Shown here one piece after another: positions 1 through 11,779 of a stretch of DNA of 64,000 nt. Below the pieces are notes generated by a model that saw nothing but the letters and a program-made list of their open reading frames with translations, was not told the DNA's origin and did no database searches. The first letter of the stretch is position 1. Every line of letters starts with the position of its first letter. Origin of the DNA: Muricea muricata (taxonomy: Eukaryota > Cnidaria > Anthozoa > Malacalcyonacea > Plexauridae). The DNA is taken from contig OY979717.1 in the NCBI GenBank assembly GCA_963855995.1, positions 25,315,746 through 25,379,745 on the forward strand, given 5' to 3'. Position numbers and translations under genes: made by a program.

Positions 1-1175
1 TTCACAAAGGCAATTCTTCAATGAGTATTGCTTGCCAACATCATAACTTTTCTCTTCAGAAAAGACCAGAAGTTCATAATGAGGCTCTGATTGAGGGCTG
101 ACAAAAACTGCTTCCCTAGACCAAACATTTTTCAATGCTCCATATGTGTAACAAGTGTATGGGAAGGGGCATTGTGCATAAAGATGATCATCCTCTAGAT
201 AAGTGTTGGTGCTTGCTTCTTGTATGAAGCAGGGAAAAAGTCTTTTTTCATGTCTGACTTAGCCCAGTAGAAGCAAGCATGCCAACTTTTATCTGGTTTT
301 CATTAGTGGTTCAATTATTGGCCTAATCTCTCAATTTTTCCAATGCTCATTATGATCTTGTACTGTCCAGCCACAGATCTTGATGGGACTTCAGCTTCAT
401 GGAATATCTTGGCACTTTGTGAATGAAGATGTTTTGATAAAGTTTTTTTTACTGAGTTGAATTCCCTAAGAGTAGTCTTTATAATCTTTCCTTTATCTGA
501 TTTTCCCTCACTTTATTACTATGTTTAAAAATCTTTTTAGTGTGTGATGGTCTCAATTAACTTTGAAATATCCAAAGTCGTCTTACTTTGCCTTAACAAC
601 TCTACTCTTCTTTGCTTCTCCTCTGGTTTTAGATCTGTTTTACATCCCCTATATTGCTAACTTAAACAGACTGAGTCAGATCTTGGCTAATGTTTGTATT
701 TGTTGCATAATAATTATTTATGTTATTTAGGGTTTTTATGCAAAAATCCAGTAATTTCAAAGTTTACTGTTCCATATTTGCTCCATTGCAAATGGTATAA
801 AATGTAAACAATTAAGTAAAACTCATGTTGTTTTATTCCTATTGCACACCTGCCTCAGTGCCATTGGGGATAGTGATAGCAATAATTATTATTAACAGGG
901 TGTATAGCCTGGAGTGTGTGGCACAATTTGACTAATTTCAGTATATACTGAATACAGCCTTTAGGTAAGACACCCATTTTCAAGTTGTCACAGAAAACAT
1001 CAATCCCTGAGTTGGTGGGATTCAGTGTTTGTTGTTCATTGTCAGTGGAAGATTTGCAACTTAATAAATTCAATTCAGAACTTAGCAGGACAATTTGCTT
1101 ACTTCATTTTAAAAATTGAACTTACATAATAGCCAGTTAATAAACTTTCCAGATTACATCACATACATGCCCTAA

Positions 1176-1454
1176 ATTACACACGTAAAAATACAATCCT
1201 GTTGTAGCAAGTTTGTCACAAGATTGATAACACAAGGCTGTAACAATATTGTTATATCATGCTATATCAGTCTTGTTGGAACAATCTTGTAACAGGTCTG
1301 ACAGTCCCATCAAGCTTGTTACAATTTGTCAACAGCTTGTTCCAAACTTGTTCTAACTAATTCGGAACAAGCAGTGCTTGTCAACAACTTGTGAACAGAC
1401 TTGCTACAACTCGTTTGCAGGTCTGCAGCAACTTGTGCGTTTTTACGTGTGTAA
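1176..1454. mobile_element. MITE with ATTACACACGTAAAAA ends (left arm copy)
   Basis: Terminal inverted repeats ATTACACACGTAAAAA at 1176 and its complement ending at 1454 enclose a non-coding body made of loosely repeated CTTGTTNCAA-like blocks. There is no coding potential. A TSD is not clear. The mirror copy is at 5464-5742. Confidence 0.55.
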
Positions 1455-2180
1455 TGTAAACCGGTCACAAATACTCGTGGTTGTGTATTCTGAATCAGTA
1501 TGATTCTCTCGGAACATCTAGTTATGTAAGATTAAAATAAGGTTAAGAATTAGATGATACAACACGTTACAACAACAGTTTACACTAAACTTTGTTTGGC
1601 AACAAATATTTGTTGTGTGTCACAAAAGTACACTGTTGTTACTCAAAGTAAGTAAAAAAAAGTAAGGCACTTGTGCCATTTCTTTGTTCTTTGCATGTAA
1701 TTAGTGTGTGTAGGTACAACTGTCGAGTCAAAGACTGCAAATCATGTTTTAGATTAGATTAAATTAGCTTAGATTTTTTTTAAAGAGGATGAATGACCTG
1801 GACAAAGAGTTTCCTTTCTCCTATAGCCCTTTCTGTAAATTACCCAAGTCTATCATGATTTTCAGGCAGTTGCATTGACCGCCCGTGATAAAGGCACAAG
1901 TATGTGATAAATAGGTTATCAAATTCGAGACTCGGTAATATCAGTTTTATCGCTCTCGTTACGATATCATATTTTGTCCCTACCTACATCACATACCTCA
2001 ACCACTGACTCTAACACCAGTACGTAGCATCTCGCTTAAATGTTCGTATTGGTACTTTGTGCTACATAAAAAAGTTTTCGTTTATACCCTCTCAATAAAT
2101 TATTTGCTTGTTTATCGGACATTTTGAATGATTGCTACAAACTAATGCCTTTAGGGAAATAGTTACCTGAAGAATCATCC

Positions 2181-2442
2181 TCACTCGTCTCAATACCACA
2201 GCACCAGCGTTCAGGCAATTCTTTTTTTACAATACCAGCACAAATTATGTGGTACAGTCTGCATTGCTACATTGTACCCATTCCACCTTACGGAAAGTAG
2301 AACATTGACAAGCTAATGCAGAGCACAGTTCCTCTCTTTCACTGTCGTCTTTAATGCTTCGGAAGTTTTTGCTTTTTTGAATATTGGTGAGGCTTCTGAT
2401 GCCGTCAACGCAAGATCGAATGGCGTATTCTCTACGAGTCAA
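2181..2442 (-). pseudogene. PHD-finger fragment, mirror copy in left arm
   Basis: Exact counterpart of the PHD fragment at 4476-4737, with the same frameshift. The break therefore predates the inverted duplication, or both arms come from one sequence by assembly error. Confidence 0.5.
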
Positions 2443-2676
2443 ATCAGGGTCCGTGTTACAATCTATTAACTAATTAACTAATAAAGTTATTTTATTCGAG
2501 TTTCGCGCCGTATCCCAAAGAAAAAATTCGATACGGGATTCCCTTCCCTGTTTACATTCACAAGGGAATGGAAAAATTTTGAGGTAAGAAAGAATCATGA
2601 TTTTACAATTTGTTACGTTGTTGATCCAACCATACCATATAGCTACGTCTTTTACAAAAATCTTCCTGGATAATCC

Positions 2677-4241
2677 TGCAAATAACTGGCAGTGTAGTGA
2701 ACGCCGTCGAACATGTGTTATATACACTCTGTTATAATTTCGCATAATCTATTACAAGATAAGCGACGCTAGATTCCATTAGATTCCGATCTGAAGTAGT
2801 AAAAAAGGCGCGAGAGTCGATTACATTCCAATCTGGAGTAGTAAAATTGGCGCGAGATTATAACAGCTGCTGCAGACTGAATTTATTCCACAGTATATGT
2901 AAACGATTTTTGATGCAGTGTGTTTCCAAATATCTTTGCCTAATTTATGCGAAGTATTATATTTCATTTATTATACATGATATCATATGTTCGACGACGT
3001 TCACTATACTGCGCAATTATTTTGCGGACCATATGTACGAATAGTTAGTTGTATTGCGCAAGTTAACATGCAAGCATATTGGGATTTACCAAAGCCACGT
3101 AATTATTCTCACGATGTTCTTGTTTCTGGAATTTGTTTTAAAAGTTCACGAGTTGTACCACTTCCTGCGACTGGCCACGGTCACAAGGTACGAGGAATGT
3201 TGCTATTTCTTCCAGGTGTGGGAACATGCATATAACACTGTTTCCCGACATGAGAAAAATAGCACCTGGCTTAAAACAAAATGATGGTTATTCCAATGCA
3301 CGCTATAACCACCTCTAATACGATGGAAGAACATCGTGAAAATAACTGCTTTCTGTAGTTGTATCTCAATTTGCCTGTAATGCACAATATATAGCGCATA
3401 TTATGGCCAGCATCATATTGCAAATAACTGCACAGTACAGATGATTCGACACACTGCCGGAATAAGTTGAGTTTTTGCCAGCTAATGTCTTTAGCTGCAG
3501 CTACAAACGCGACCGATCAGTTAAAATTAAAATCTTATTTAGGATGAAAATCTTATATTAAGGTGCTATCACCTCAGGTGTGTTGTCTATATACTATCGT
3601 GATATCATATATATCACTTTATCGTTATAATATCATTGTATTCAAATCTTCTAGATATTGCATATATATTGAATATAATCTTGAGCCATTTGTACTACTT
3701 AATGTATTTTGGAATCTAATCGAATCTCGCGTCATTTTAACTACTTCAAATTGGAATCTAATAAAATCTCGCTCCATTTTTACTACCTCAGATTGCAATA
3801 ATAGAATCTTAATTGCATCATTTTTACTACATGATCTTATCCCCAATTTTTTAAATAAATGTCTTAATGGAATACTTGTAAACGCATTCAAAATCAAGGT
3901 ATTCACCGATCTCTCCTCCTAGTTAGGATAAGGCACAATACAAGGAGTTGGATTTGTTTGCCGATAGGGTGGATATCTGATACATCATGGAAGCAAATGC
4001 TGTAAATGGGTGGCGAATGTCTCCAATTTTATAGTTCTATTGTCGAAGTAATTAAAATTTTTTTTTAATAAATTATTTTCGGATATCAAAATACGATATT
4101 TATACAATTTTCAGTTGCTTAGTTTACCCATTCTGGACCGAAGTATACTTGAAAGATAAAAGTGGGCGAGTCGTAGGCGAAGGGATTATTATCCACTCCT
4201 GGATTTATAATGTGGACGATGAGCAGCTCCCACTATTCGGT
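2677..4241. repeat. Spacer with a second, smaller inverted structure built from tandem ~45-bp units
   Basis: The spacer of the large inverted repeat holds two blocks of a degenerate ~45-bp unit with the theme ATTAGATTCC..CTGAAGTAGTAAAAA..GCGCGAGA. About two units lie at 2765-2865 and about three or four in the opposite orientation at 3710-3850, so the spacer can itself fold back. No coding capacity is convincing. ORFs in this stretch are short and composed of AT-rich codons. Confidence 0.6.
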
Positions 4242-4475
4242 GGATTATCCAGGAAGATTTTTGTAAAAGACGTAGCTATATGGTATGGTTGGATCAACAA
4301 CGTAACAAATTGTAAAATCATGATTCTTTCTTACCTCAAAATTTTTCCATTCCCTTGTGAATGTAAACAGGGAAGGGAATCCCGTATCGAATTTTTTCTT
4401 TGGGATACGGCGCGAAACTCGAATAAAATAACTTTATTAGTTAATTAGTTAATAGATTGTAACACGGACCCTGAT

Positions 4476-4737
4476 TTGACTCGTAGAGAATACGCCATTC
4501 GATCTTGCGTTGACGGCATCAGAAGCCTCACCAATATTCAAAAAAGCAAAAACTTCCGAAGCATTAAAGACGACAGTGAAAGAGAGGAACTGTGCTCTGC
4601 ATTAGCTTGTCAATGTTCTACTTTCCGTAAGGTGGAATGGGTACAATGTAGCAATGCAGACTGTACCACATAATTTGTGCTGGTATTGTAAAAAAAGAAT
4701 TGCCTGAACGCTGGTGCTGTGGTATTGAGACGAGTGA
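4476..4737 (+). pseudogene. PHD-finger fragment with a frameshift
   Basis: The frame at 4476-4670 runs MTRREYAIRS..., then CQC, then WVQCSNADC. After about 4661 the reading shifts to YHIICAGI...ERWCCG. Together this matches the PHD order C-C, WxxC, YHxxCxGI, WxC. A deletion at the fourth ligand breaks the frame between DC and YH. PHD fingers bind histone tails in host proteins and also occur at the C-terminus of several transposon proteins. The setting, a repeated region with no other exons, favours a transposon or retrocopied fragment. Confidence 0.5.
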
Positions 4738-5463
4738 GGATGATTCTTCAGGTAACTATTTCCCTAAAGGCATTAGTTTGTAGCAATCATTCAAAATGTC
4801 CGATAAACAAGCAAATAATTTATTGAGAGGGTATAAACGAAAACTTTTTTATGTAGCACAAAGTACCAATACGAACATTTAAGCGAGATGCTACGTACTG
4901 GTGTTAGAGTCAGTGGTTGAGGTATGTGATGTAGGTAGGGACAAAATATGATATCGTAACGAGAGCGATAAAACTGATATTACCGAGTCTCGAATTTGAT
5001 AACCTATTTATCACATACTTGTGCCTTTATCACGGGCGGTCAATGCAACTGCCTGAAAATCATGATAGACTTGGGTAATTTACAGAAAGGGCTATAGGAG
5101 AAAGGAAACTCTTTGTCCAGGTCATTCATCCTCTTTAAAAAAAATCTAAGCTAATTTAATCTAATCTAAAACATGATTTGCAGTCTTTGACTCGACAGTT
5201 GTACCTACACACACTAATTACATGCAAAGAACAAAGAAATGGCACAAGTGCCTTACTTTTTTTTACTTACTTTGAGTAACAACAGTGTACTTTTGTGACA
5301 CACAACAAATATTTGTTGCCAAACAAAGTTTAGTGTAAACTGTTGTTGTAACGTGTTGTATCATCTAATTCTTAACCTTATTTTAATCTTACATAACTAG
5401 ATGTTCCGAGAGAATCATACTGATTCAGAATACACAACCACGAGTATTTGTGACCGGTTTACA

Positions 5464-5742
5464 TTACACACGTAAAAACGCACAAGTTGCTGCAGACCTG
5501 CAAACGAGTTGTAGCAAGTCTGTTCACAAGTTGTTGACAAGCACTGCTTGTTCCGAATTAGTTAGAACAAGTTTGGAACAAGCTGTTGACAAATTGTAAC
5601 AAGCTTGATGGGACTGTCAGACCTGTTACAAGATTGTTCCAACAAGACTGATATAGCATGATATAACAATATTGTTACAGCCTTGTGTTATCAATCTTGT
5701 GACAAACTTGCTACAACAGGATTGTATTTTTACGTGTGTAAT
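5464..5742. mobile_element. MITE with ATTACACACGTAAAAA ends (right arm copy)
   Basis: Mirror of 1176-1454 inside the right arm of the large inverted repeat, with the same termini and internal CTTGTT-rich body. Confidence 0.55.
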
Positions 5743-6782
5743 TTAGGGCATGTATGTGATGTAATCTGGAAAGTTTATTAACTGGCTATTATGTAAGTTC
5801 AATTTTTAAAATGAAGTAAGCAAATTGTCCTGCTAAGTTCTGAATTGAATTTATTAAGTTGCAAATCTTCCACTGACAATGAACAACAAACACTGAATCC
5901 CACCAACTCAGGGATTGATGTTTTCTGTGACAACTTGAAAATGGGTGTCTTACCTAAAGGCTGTATTCAGTATATACTGAAATTAGTCAAATTGTGCCAC
6001 ACACTCCAGGCTATACACCCTGTTAATAATAATTATTGCTATCACTATCCCCAATGGCACTGAGGCAGGTGTGCAATAGGAATAAAACAACATGAGTTTT
6101 ACTTAATTGTTTACATTTTATACCATTTGCAATGGAGCAAATATGGAACAGTAAACTTTGAAATTACTGGATTTTTGCATAAAAACCCTAAATAACATAA
6201 ATAATTATTATGCAACAAATACAAACATTAGCCAAGATCTGACTCAGTCTGTTTAAGTTAGCAATATAGGGGATGTAAAACAGATCTAAAACCAGAGGAG
6301 AAGCAAAGAAGAGTAAAGTTGTTAAGGCAAAGTAAGACGACTTTGGATATTTCAAAGTTAATTGAGACCATCACACACTAAAAAGATTTTTAAACATAGT
6401 AATAAAGTGAGGGAAAATCAGATAAAGGAAAGATTATAAAGACTACTCTTAGGGAATTCAACTCAGTAAAAAAAACTTTATCAAAACATCTTCATTCACA
6501 AAGTGCCAAGATATTCCATGAAGCTGAAGTCCCATCAAGATCTGTGGCTGGACAGTACAAGATCATAATGAGCATTGGAAAAATTGAGAGATTAGGCCAA
6601 TAATTGAACCACTAATGAAAACCAGATAAAAGTTGGCATGCTTGTTTCTACTGGGCTAAGTCAGACATGAAAAAAGACTTTTTCCCTGCTTCATACAAGA
6701 AGCAAGCACCAACACTTATCTAGAGGATGATCATCTTTATGCACAATGCCCCTTCCCATACACTTGTTACACATATGGAGCA

Positions 6783-6986
6783 TTGAAAAATGTTTGGTCT
6801 AGGGAAGCAGTTTTTGTCAGCCCTCAATCAGAGCCTCATTATGAACTTCTGGTCTTTTCTGAAGAGAAAAGTTATGATGTTGGCAAGCAATACTCATTGA
6901 AGAATTGCCTTTGTGAAGCAATTCAAAGTTTCAGAGCTGCTGTAGACAAAGGTACCATTAAAACACCAATAGACTTAATAAAGTAA
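6783..6986 (+). CDS. Hypothetical short ORF at edge of inverted repeat
   Basis: A 67-codon frame (MKNVWSREAVFVSPQSEP...) crosses the end of the mirrored region at 6917. Its residue mix looks more protein-like than the AT-rich background and it could be an exon remnant. I do not recognise the family. The mirror copy at the window start is incomplete. Confidence 0.2.
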   Translation: MKNVWSREAVFVSPQSEPHYELLVFSEEKSYDVGKQYSLKNCLCEAIQSFRAAVDKGTIKTPIDLIK

Positions 6987-6987
6987 T

Positions 6988-7743
<756 letters not shown>

Positions 7744-7854
7744 GTAACGTTGATTTTTCGGTCCAACGAATCTTGAACGACAGTGCTCAACACAAACAGG
7801 TGTGAAGCTGGAATATTTGTATATTTGAAAAAAATAAAAAGTTAAAAATTCTGT

Positions 7855-7886
7855 TACTCGAGTTTCACGCTGTACGCGATCATCAG
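7855..7886 (-). ncRNA. Hammerhead ribozyme-like core, PLE 1 left end
   Basis: On the minus strand: CTGATGA, a short stem-loop (TCGC/GCGT), GAAA, then the self-complementary ACTCGAGT and an A at the expected cleavage position. This matches the conserved hammerhead core C3UGANGA...GAAA with a minimal stem III. Very short stem III is known for ribozymes in Penelope-like elements, which are thought to work as dimers. Stem I pairing is weak here. Confidence 0.65.
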
Positions 7887-8355
7887 ACTAAAGTTAGCTA
7901 ATAAATACAGAGTCCTTTAACGTCTTGGTTCGATTAGCCTACAACCGATTATTAGGCTATTAAGATCTACATTGCCATATGTACAGTAATACCCATTAGG
8001 CTTATTTGTACAAAAATTTGTTAACGTGTCTACATTTTGATACCAACTCCGACCTTTTGTTCAACAGGAACCGTTTGTTCGCATTTAGAATAAACAATTT
8101 CTCCATCACGCAAAGGTTACATGATCTACTTCCGCTTGTGTATGGTGTGGCGTGACTAAGGATTGACCATTTAATGTTGTAATCTTCATAATTGTCTTTT
8201 AGTTTCCATATGTATTTTGACAATGTTGTTTTTGTCGAATATTTCCTGTGATTAAACGATAACATGTGGTTGTTGAATCTAGTTTTGAACGAGCCTTCCG
8301 TCATACCGATGTAATTCTTCTTTACAGTATGGTTGTTTGATGTGATAGTAGCCTG

Positions 8356-8511
8356 CACTGGATGAAAAATTGAATTTGCCCCAAATTTGCCTGGTGCAAA
8401 TATGTTGCAAATATGAAATTTGCAAAGCTTTGCAACCAGTGCAAAGGTGGCAATGGCCGAATTTGCCCGTTTTTGTGGCAAATTTGGGCAAATTCAATTT
8501 TTCATCCAGTG
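8356..8511. mobile_element. CACTG-ended MITE (CACTA/EnSpm-like) inside PLE 1
   Basis: A 156-bp element with ~35-bp terminal inverted repeats starting CACTGGATGAAAAATTGAA and rich in AAATTTGC palindromes. The intact counterpart at 9791-9830 shows the unoccupied sequence GCCTGGTAG. The filled site reads GCCTG-element-CTGGTAG, so CTG is duplicated. CACTG ends with a 3-bp TSD fit the CACTA/EnSpm superfamily. The ends can be shifted by one base, so the assignment is probable rather than certain. Confidence 0.75.
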
Positions 8512-8573
8512 CTGGTAGACTAGGCTCTTTTTACCACATGATCCCATCAACCGGCATTCATTTTGGTTTCTGA

Positions 8574-10330
8574 ACCAAGACATCAAGAAGATAAACGCCT
8601 CAAATAAAGTATTCACGTTTGCCGACAAATCCCGAAATCTGCACCAGCTCATAGAGAAACATAATTACGAGAAGCTATTGACGGAAAACATCACAAGCAA
8701 CTGTTAGATCGCTTACTAATGCCCGGGAATGGAGAAACACCGAAGCTGTGATCAACTGGTTTAAGAACTTAAAGAACAAAAAGCGCTTATCATTTGTGGT
8801 ATTCGACATCGTTGACGTTTATGCCTCAATAACACCAGACCTATTGCGACGTGCAATAAATTACGCAAAGCAATTTGTAAGCATCAGCGACGAAGATATT
8901 AACATAATAATGCAAAGTATAGAAGATCTCTACTTTTTAATGACGGCAAAGCGTGGTGGCAAAGCAATAACGACGATTTATTTGACGTGACAATGGGAAG
9001 CTTTGATGGAGCCGAAATATGTGAGCTTGTTGGCCTCGTGATACTGGATAAGCAAAAAACACCTTTATTAGCAACGACATTGGCTTATTCCGAGACGATG
9101 GATTGGCAGCGTTTCGAAACATGGGACCTCGAACAGCAGACAAATTAAGAAAGTGATTCATTGATTGCTTTGCCGAATGCTGAGCTTGGATTAAGAATCA
9201 CCATCGAGACCAATCAGAAGATTACCTACTATTTGGATGTGACCTTCAATTTGAATGACGAAACTTACCACCATTATAGAAAGCCTGAAAATCCTCCCCT
9301 TTTCATACATGTTAACTCAAACCATCCACCGGCAGCCATAAAGCAAGTCCCAATATCTACCAGCAAACGAATCTCTAAATTGGCATGCAACACTGAAAGT
9401 TTCGCGAAAGCTGCCCCAATCTACGACGAGGCACTTAGAAAGAGTGGTTTCAAAGACCCTATCGAACGAGCAATAGCGACAAACCACGAACCCAAGAACA
9501 GGACAAGAAAACGCAACATCACTTGGTTCAACCCCCCCTATTCAATGGATGTTGCTACAAACGTCGGAAGAACATTCCTAGAATTGGTAAACAAGCATTT
9601 CCCGGCAGGTCATCGTTTTAACGTGTTATTTAACAAGAACAACATGAAAGTCAGCTATGGATGCATGGATAACATGGCCCAAGTCATCAAACGTCACAAC
9701 AACAAGATTTTATATCATAACTACTCTAGAAACGAAGAAGCTTGCCACTGCAGAAACCAAAATGAATGCTCGTTGATGGGATCATGTGGTAAAAAGAGCC
9801 TAGTCTACCAGGCTACTATCACATCAAACAACCATACTGTAAAGAAGAATTACATCGGTATGACAGAAGGCTCGTTCAAAACTAGATCAATAACCACATG
9901 TTATCGTTTAATCACAGGAAATATTCGACAAAAACAACATTGTCAAAATACACATGGAAACTAAAAGACAATTATGAAGATTACAACATTAAATGGTCAA
10001 TCCTCAGTCACGCCACACCATACACAAGCGGAAGTAGATCATGTAACCTTTGCATGATGGAGAAATTGTTTATTCTAAATGCGGACAAACGGTTCCTGTT
10101 GAACAAAAGGCCGGAGTAGGTATCAAAATTTAGGCACGTTAACAAATTTTTGTACAAATAGGCCTAATGGGTATTACTGTACATATGGTAATGCAGATCT
10201 TAATAGCCTAGTAATCGGTTGTATGCTAATCGAACCAAGACGTTAAAGGACTCTGTATTTATTAGCTAACTTTAGTCTGATGAACGCGTACAGCGTGAAA
10301 CTCGAGTAACAGAATTTTTAACTTTTTAAA
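8574..10330 (+). pseudogene. PLE 1 body: RT plus GIY-YIG retroelement, decayed
   Basis: A reverse transcriptase/GIY-YIG fusion read in broken frames. Order: N-terminal RT region from 8580; WRNTEAVINWF at about 8725; motif A FDIVDVYASI near 8800; [10 protein letters not shown] near 8990; catalytic box LFRDDGLA at 9084-9107 (R before DD where most RTs have a small or hydrophobic residue). The thumb and linker follow in the open frame 9161-9964, with a CxC-x5-C-x5-C cluster at about 9750-9790, then GIY-YIG from 9850 to 10119. Frameshifts are visible near 8720, 8940, 9060, 9150 and 9888. The N-terminal RT part is shortened. GIY-YIG nucleases nick target DNA for PLE retrotransposition. Confidence 0.85.
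10277..10308 (+). ncRNA. Hammerhead ribozyme-like core, PLE 1 right end
   Basis: CTGATGA at 10277-10283, a perfect 4-bp stem II (ACGC/GCGT, loop GTACA), GAAA, then ACTCGAGT and A. It is the sense-strand partner of the motif at 7855-7886 and differs by one base in stem II, where it restores an A-U pair. Confidence 0.7.
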
Positions 10331-10333
10331 TAT

Positions 10334-10602
<269 letters not shown>

Positions 10603-10865
10603 ACGTTTTGCCGATGGTCTGGCGTGTTACTAATGGGCCTGTTGATTGCCGTCCCTCCCGAGGTACAAATAAACACACACAACATCGTAAAAGGTGTTCT
10701 TTACTGGACGACAACTCAACAGCAACTCCCGATTACGACAGTGGACACGCTAACTACACCGTTAATTACATACGTCAATTACAAAATCACGACTACATAC
10801 ACATGACGACTACTACTAGTTACAAGTCCATTTTGCTACACGTTACATATATAATAAAAATATAG
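10603..10865. other. Unassigned sequence between microsatellite and PLE 4 tail
   Basis: Overlapping short ORFs on the plus strand (10608-10865 and 10624-10806) have no recognisable motif. It may be the unrecognised end of a repeat. No function is assigned. Confidence 0.4.
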
Positions 10866-10869
10866 GTGC

Positions 10870-11479
<610 letters not shown>

Positions 11480-11510
11480 TGTATGTATATATAATGTGCT
11501 AGTTTTGGTT

Positions 11511-11687
11511 AGCGAAATACAAAAGAGTGCTCAATGACATACAGACAGAGCGAGATGTATAATTGTGCAAAATACCTCAAAAACTTACCACTACAGTCTG
11601 TTTCATCCAAAGGGAGTCTTCAGGTGGTAGACCGGGTGAAACTGGATGAAACGGACTGTAGTGGTAGGTTTTTGAGGTATTTTGCAC

Positions 11688-11695
<8 letters not shown>
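11511..11695. mobile_element. Hairpin repeat family, copy A (unoccupied site)
   Basis: The leader GCGAAATACAAAAGAGTGCTCAATGACATA is followed by a ~52-bp-arm hairpin (11558-11695) built on TATAATTGTGCAAAATACCTC. The same leader and hairpin occur at 56095-56125 plus 58740-58898, where a 2.6-kb element splits the leader at ATGACAT. This copy therefore shows the empty site. It has no coding capacity and is probably a foldback MITE. Confidence 0.7.

Positions 11696-11777
<82 letters not shown>
11693..11777. repeat. (TA)n microsatellite, left flank of PLE 2
   Basis: Pure TA run ending in ATAATAATAGG, directly next to the left 3' end of PLE 2. Confidence 0.95.

Positions 11778-11779
<2 letters not shown>

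Larger units (their letters stand above)
1..2676 (-). repeat. Left arm of giant near-perfect inverted repeat
   Basis: This segment is the reverse complement of 4242-6917: paired positions add up to 6918, checked at several points. Only rare single-base differences are seen, for example near 275 versus 6643 and near 602 versus 6316. The arm is cut by the window start, so its true outer limit is unknown. It contains a MITE-like block and a PHD-finger fragment, both repeated in the other arm. It is either a recent inverted duplication or an assembly artefact; the sequence alone cannot decide. Confidence 0.93.
4242..6917 (+). repeat. Right arm of giant near-perfect inverted repeat
   Basis: Mirror of 1-2676. 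Inner identity stops sharply at 4242 (partner 2676), next to a shared GGATTATCC. Inside that point the two sides are unrelated, leaving a spacer of 1565 bp. The right end is set only by the window edge on the partner side, so homology may extend past 6917 toward sequence outside the window. Confidence 0.93.
7744..8573 (-). mobile_element. PLE 1: inverted 3'-end copy with full tail
   Basis: On the minus strand this encodes the last part of a PLE protein: zinc-like region, GIY-YIG domain (NYIGMTEGSFKTRFNNH) and the C-terminus ...SKCRHVNKFLYK, stop near 8002. The 3' UTR, a hammerhead motif and a ~90-bp tail follow, running into (TA)n. It mirrors 9753-10325 of the same element at high identity. 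It is interrupted by a MITE at 8356-8511. Its 3' end points left, away from the main body, so the two 3' ends face outward. Confidence 0.85.

Noticed and set aside
855-1073. 72-codon ORF present in both palindrome arms (also 5845-6063)
   Set aside because: Repetition comes from the inverted repeat itself. There is no motif and the codon mix is not convincing.
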